Origin: an uncultured Burkholderiales bacterium
GTDB lineage: Bacteria; Pseudomonadota; Gammaproteobacteria; Burkholderiales; Burkholderiaceae_C
NCBI GenBank assembly: GCA_903926695.1
Contig: CAIYKK010000221.1
Span: 1 to 8,826, forward strand
Direction of reading: 5' to 3'
Length of the DNA: 8,826 bases
Shown here: piece after piece, positions 5,815 through 8,826 of the stretch
Layout of the letters: each line of letters starts with the position of its first letter
Numbering within the stretch: the stretch's first letter is position 1
Translations under genes and position numbers: made by a program
Notes under the pieces: model-generated
Seen by the model: the letters and a program-made list of their open reading frames with translations, nothing else
Database searches by the model: none
What the model was told of the DNA's origin: nothing

Positions 5815-6663
5815 ATGGCGTTTATCGACCATAGGCGGCTGGCCCGCCACGGGGCTGCGGCTGTGCTGTCCCTGCTGGCCGTGAGCGCGTTTGCGCAGGT
5901 CGGAACATCGGCAAAAGCGCCCAGGGCGGCGCTCCAGCAAGATTACCGGCTCGGCGCGGGCGACGCCATCGGCGTGCAGGTGTACCAGAGCCCGGATTTG
6001 TCGGTCGATGCGCGGGTGTCGGAAACGGGCGTGATCAGCTATCCGCTGGTCGGCAGCGTGCAGCTGGGCGGCCTGACGATTGCCGAGGCGGAGAAAAAGA
6101 TTGCCGACGCCCTGCGCACGGGCGGCTTTGTCAAGGTGCCGCAGGTCAACATCGTGCTGCGCCAGGTGCGCGGCAACCAGGTGGCGGTGCTCGGGCAGGT
6201 CAGCCATCCGGGGCGCTTTCCGCTGGAAACGCTCAACACCCGCATCAGCGACATGCTCGCCGCCGCTGGCGGCACCACGCCAGTGGGCGACGACGTGCTG
6301 ATCATCACCGGCCAGCGCAATGGCCAGCCCTTTCGCAAGGTGGTCGATATTCCGGCGCTGTTCCTCAACGACAAGACGGACGAGGACATTTTGGTGTCCG
6401 GCGGTGACACGCTGTATGTCAACAAAGCGCCCGTGTACTACATCTACGGCGAGGCCCAGCGCCCCGGCCCCTACCGCATTGAGCGCGGCATGACGGTGAT
6501 GCAGGCGCTGGCCCAAGGCGGCGGGCCGACGGTGCGCGGCAGCCAGAACCGCCTGCGCCTGCACCGCAAGGACGCCAGCGGCAAGCTGATCGAAAGCTCG
6601 CCCAGCCTGACCGATCCAGTGCAGGCTGAAGACGTGATTTATGTGCGTGAAAGCATTTTTTGA
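5815..6663 (+). CDS. epsE: EpsE, periplasmic polysaccharide export protein (OPX family)
   Basis: From the ATG at 5815 the protein has 282 residues. GAAGAG lies four bases upstream, and this start gives a normal signal peptide: basic MAFIDHRRLARHG, hydrophobic AAAVLSLLAVSAFA, and a probable cut after Ala27. An in-frame GTG at 5761 with a better ribosome site would add 18 residues in front of the signal. There is no lipobox Cys. The polysaccharide export domain starts at DYRLGAGDAIGVQVYQSPDL (about 43-62). Two SLBB-like domains follow, at about 121-200 (VAVLGQVSHPGRFPL) and 207-280 (YIYGEAQRPGPYRIERG). The protein ends at AEDVIYVRESIF with no C-terminal amphipathic helix like that of Wza, so it probably does not cross the outer membrane itself. 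It would carry the polymer through the periplasm, working with EpsF/EpsG below and EpsL above. Confidence 0.93.
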   Translation: MAFIDHRRLARHGAAAVLSLLAVSAFAQVGTSAKAPRAALQQDYRLGAGDAIGVQVYQSPDLSVDARVSETGVISYPLVGSVQLGGLTIAEAEKKIADALRTGGFVKVPQVNIVLRQVRGNQVAVLGQVSHPGRFPLETLNTRISDMLAAAGGTTPVGDDVLIITGQRNGQPFRKVVDIPALFLNDKTDEDILVSGGDTLYVNKAPVYYIYGEAQRPGPYRIERGMTVMQALAQGGGPTVRGSQNRLRLHRKDASGKLIESSPSLTDPVQAEDVIYVRESIF

Positions 6664-6669
6664 GCTGAC

Positions 6670-8073
6670 ATGACGCTTTATCAATTCCTGTTGATCCTGC
6701 GGGCGCGCTTCAAGCTCGCCGCCCTGATTGCGCTGACGGCGATTGTGGCCGCGCTGGCCGTGAGCCTGATCATGACCAAAAAGTACCAGGCTCAGACCTC
6801 TATGCTGGTCGATGTGCGCACGCCCGACCCGGTGGCCGGCATGGTCATGCCCGGACTGGTCGCGCCCAGTTACATGGCGACTCAGGTGGACATCATCGGC
6901 GGCGACTGGGTGGCCCAGCGGGTGGTGAAAATGCTCAAGCTCGACCAAGACCCGAAAGCCCGCGCCCAGTGGCTCAAAGACACCAACGGACGGGGCACGC
7001 TGGAGAGCTGGCTCGCCGAGTCGCTGCAAAAAGGCCTGCAGGTGCAGCCCGCCCGCGAAAGCAACGTCATCAACATCAGCTACAAAGGCTCGGACCCTGA
7101 AGCCGTGGCGGCCACCGTCAACGCCTTTGCCCAGGCTTATCTGGACGTGAATCTGGCCTTGAAAACCGAACCGGCGCGTGTTTATGCCCAGTGGTTTGAC
7201 GAGCAGACCAAAGCCTCGCGCCTCAAGCTCGAAGAAGCCCAGGCGCGCCTGTCGGACTACCAGCAAAAAGCGGGCATCGTTTCCAGCGACGAGCGCGTGG
7301 ACTACGAAACGGCCAAGCTGGCGCAAATTTCCACCCAGCTCACGGCGGTCCAGGGCGAAACCACCGACAGCCAGAGCAAGCGCAACGCCCGAGGCGACAC
7401 CGTCGCCGAAATCATGCAAAGCCCGCTCATCAACGGCCTCAAGGCCGATGTGGCGCGGCTGCAGGCCAAGGTGCAGGAAAACAGCGTGAATCTGGGCGTG
7501 AACCACCCGATGCGCCAGCGCGCCGAGGCTGAACTGGCTTCGCTCAAGCGCCAGCTGGCGGCTGAATCGGGCCGCATCACCGCCTCCATCGACACCGCTT
7601 ATCGCGTCGGTAAAGACCGCGAGCGCGAGCTGCAGGCCGCTGTCAACGCCCAGCGCACGCGGGTCTTGATGCTCAACAAGCAGCGCGACGAACTCAATGT
7701 GTACCGGCGCGACGTGGAATCGGCCCAGCGCAACTTTGAAACCGTCAGCCAGAGCGCCGCGCAAACGCGCCTGCAAAGCCTGAGCAACCAGACCAACGTG
7801 GTGCGCCTGAACACCGCCACGGCGCCGGTCACGCCGTCAAGCCCGCGTGTGCTCAACAACGTGCTGATTGCCGCCTTTGGCGGAACGCTGCTGGGCGTGG
7901 CTTTTGTCCTCATGCTGGAGCTGGCCAATCGCCGCGTGCGCTCGGCGCAAGACCTGGTGCAGATGCTGGATCTGCCGGTGCTGGCGCATATTTCTTCCAG
8001 CGATGAGCCAGAGCCGCCGCGTGGACTTCCCGGCCTGCCGCATCTGGCGCTGGGCAACGGGAGTCCTGCATGA
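6670..8073 (+). CDS. epsF: EpsF, Wzz-type chain length determinant
   Basis: The protein has 467 residues and starts six bases after the epsE stop, so translation is probably coupled; the ribosome site is weak. It is an inner-membrane polysaccharide co-polymerase. The first membrane segment lies at about 16-35 and is followed by YQAQTSMLVDVRTPDP (about 39-54), the usual Wzz-domain start. A long periplasmic region of mostly helical, coiled-coil-like sequence runs from about 178 (EQTKASRLKLEEAQARL) to about 367 (VESAQRNFETVSQSAAQTRL). The Pro-rich TAPVTPSSPR precedes the second membrane segment (about 398-417, VLIAAFGGTLLGVAF). A short cytoplasmic tail of about 45 residues ends in Gly/Pro-rich sequence. 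It lacks its own kinase domain; this role falls to EpsG, encoded next with a four-base overlap. Its length and order fit the EpsF family of betaproteobacterial eps clusters. Confidence 0.93.
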   Translation: MTLYQFLLILRARFKLAALIALTAIVAALAVSLIMTKKYQAQTSMLVDVRTPDPVAGMVMPGLVAPSYMATQVDIIGGDWVAQRVVKMLKLDQDPKARAQWLKDTNGRGTLESWLAESLQKGLQVQPARESNVINISYKGSDPEAVAATVNAFAQAYLDVNLALKTEPARVYAQWFDEQTKASRLKLEEAQARLSDYQQKAGIVSSDERVDYETAKLAQISTQLTAVQGETTDSQSKRNARGDTVAEIMQSPLINGLKADVARLQAKVQENSVNLGVNHPMRQRAEAELASLKRQLAAESGRITASIDTAYRVGKDRERELQAAVNAQRTRVLMLNKQRDELNVYRRDVESAQRNFETVSQSAAQTRLQSLSNQTNVVRLNTATAPVTPSSPRVLNNVLIAAFGGTLLGVAFVLMLELANRRVRSAQDLVQMLDLPVLAHISSSDEPEPPRGLPGLPHLALGNGSPA

Positions 8074-8826
8074 GTGCCAACAACGCCCACAACACCGTCA
8101 GAGCCGTTCCGTTCACCGTCGCTGGCGGCCACTTGGCGGCGGGCGCGGGCCAGCCCATCGGCGAACTGCTGATCGATGCCGGGCGCTTGTCGGCGTCCGA
8201 CGCCGAGCGAATTTTGGCTTTTCAGCGCGAAAGCGGCCTGCGCTTTGGCGAGGCGGGCCGGGCGCTGGGCCTGTTGACCGACGACGATGTGCGCTTTGCC
8301 CTGTCAATCCAGTTTCAGTACGCCTACCTCACGCCCGAGAGTCTGTTGAGCCGCGAACTGGTCGCCGCCTACCGGCCCACCAGCGCGTCGGTGGAGCAGC
8401 TGCGCATGCTGCGCAGTCAGTTGATGCTGCGCTGGTTTGCCAGCGACAAAGACCGCAAGGGGCTGGCCATCGTCAGCGCGGGCAGCGGGGACGGGCGCAG
8501 TTATCTGGCGGCCAATCTGGCGATTGTGTTTTCGCAACTGGGCGAGCGCACCTTGCTGATTGATGCCGATTTGCGCGCACCGCGCCAGCACCAGCTTTTT
8601 CATTTGGGCCAGCGGGCGGGGCTGTCTGACATGCTGGCGGGCCGCGCTGGCACCGAAGCGGTGGCGGGCATTGCCGCGCTGCCGCACCTGTCGGTGCTGC
8701 CAGCGGGCGCGCTGCCGCCCAATCCGCAGGAGCTGCTCGGGCGGCAGGGATTTTCCCGGCTGCTGGAGTCGCTGGGGGAAAGCTTCGATGTGGTGCTGAT
8801 CGACACGCCAGCGGCCACGGTCTGCG
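8070..8826 (+). CDS. epsG: EpsG, BY-kinase-like chain length determinant ATPase, N-terminal part
   Basis: The first 252 codons are visible; the gene runs past the right edge. The ATG at 8070 overlaps the epsF stop (ATGA), with GGGAG six bases upstream. The ATPase core includes VEQLRMLRSQLMLRW (about 110-124), the P-loop region AGSGDGRSYLAANLA (137-151), the Walker A' strand LLIDADLR (162-169, Asp165/Asp167) and the Walker B-type VLIDTP (from about 242, Asp245). These are the marks of bacterial tyrosine kinases that partner Wzz proteins. The Walker A lysine is replaced by Arg143. Before the ATPase, residues 29-81 show two 24-residue repeats separated by five residues, matching the MshEN pattern. 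The C-terminal tyrosine cluster, if any, is outside the window, so kinase activity cannot be judged. It would act at the inner membrane on EpsF. Confidence 0.9.
   Translation, partial: MSANNAHNTVRAVPFTVAGGHLAAGAGQPIGELLIDAGRLSASDAERILAFQRESGLRFGEAGRALGLLTDDDVRFALSIQFQYAYLTPESLLSRELVAAYRPTSASVEQLRMLRSQLMLRWFASDKDRKGLAIVSAGSGDGRSYLAANLAIVFSQLGERTLLIDADLRAPRQHQLFHLGQRAGLSDMLAGRAGTEAVAGIAALPHLSVLPAGALPPNPQELLGRQGFSRLLESLGESFDVVLIDTPAATVC

Noticed and set aside
3400..5815. Sigma-54 promoters (GG-N10-GC) upstream of epsL or epsE
   Set aside because: No site with the conserved GG and GC at the right distance was found; the nearest, before epsE, has 12 bases between them.
5740..7776. A 678-codon open frame on the minus strand across epsE and epsF
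   Set aside because: It is a shadow of GC-rich plus-strand coding. It is very rich in His, Ala, Arg and Gln with no recognisable domain, while the plus strand encodes two clear families through the same bases.
1..8826. CRISPR arrays, tRNA genes, insertion sequences or phage genes
   Set aside because: No regularly spaced repeats, no cloverleaf, no transposase-like frame and no terminal inverted repeat pair were seen on either strand.

Overview
The window looks like a chromosomal segment from a betaproteobacterium, most likely a member of the Burkholderiales and probably a Comamonadaceae genus of the Polaromonas/Rhodoferax kind. This rests on the close resemblance of the proteins to the eps families of betaproteobacterial XrtB (exosortase B) clusters and on the moderately high GC content. 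No rRNA or other taxonomic marker is present, so the genus is an inference.

Layout. Bases 1-962 are on the minus strand. They hold the first 51 codons of gcvT (glycine cleavage T-protein), its leader with a full tandem glycine riboswitch (about 211-428), and an unrecognised 167-residue protein gene (459-962) lying upstream in the same direction. A 230-base divergent intergenic region with small inverted repeats follows. From 1193 to the end every gene is on the plus strand and belongs to one exopolysaccharide cluster: epsA (LuxR-type regulator), epsB (priming glycosyl-phosphate transferase, overlapping epsA), epsL (outer-membrane beta-barrel), a family GT8 glycosyltransferase, epsE (periplasmic polysaccharide export protein), epsF (Wzz-like co-polymerase) and the first 252 codons of epsG (its ATP-binding partner), which runs off the window.

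How the genes work together. EpsB would load the first sugar phosphate on undecaprenyl phosphate at the inner membrane. The GT8 enzyme would add a sugar in the cytoplasm. EpsF and EpsG would set chain length and control assembly. EpsE and EpsL would form the exit route through periplasm and outer membrane. EpsA is the likely transcriptional regulator. The order resembles methanolan-type eps clusters. The peptidyl-prolyl isomerase EpsD that I would expect near epsE is not present here, and any exosortase gene would have to lie beyond the right edge.

Most interesting signals: (1) the N-terminus of EpsG matches the spacing of a tandem MshEN cyclic-di-GMP-binding fold, 24-5-24 residues, fused to a BY-kinase-type ATPase; (2) that ATPase has arginine in place of the Walker A lysine; (3) a 22-base stem-loop element occurs twice, once in each long spacer of the eps cluster (3424-3445 and 5668-5689); (4) epsE, epsF and the seen part of epsG appear more uniformly GC-rich than the epsB-epsL-GT8 segment; (5) the riboswitch leader contains a visible pair of competing helices that could make the switch translational.
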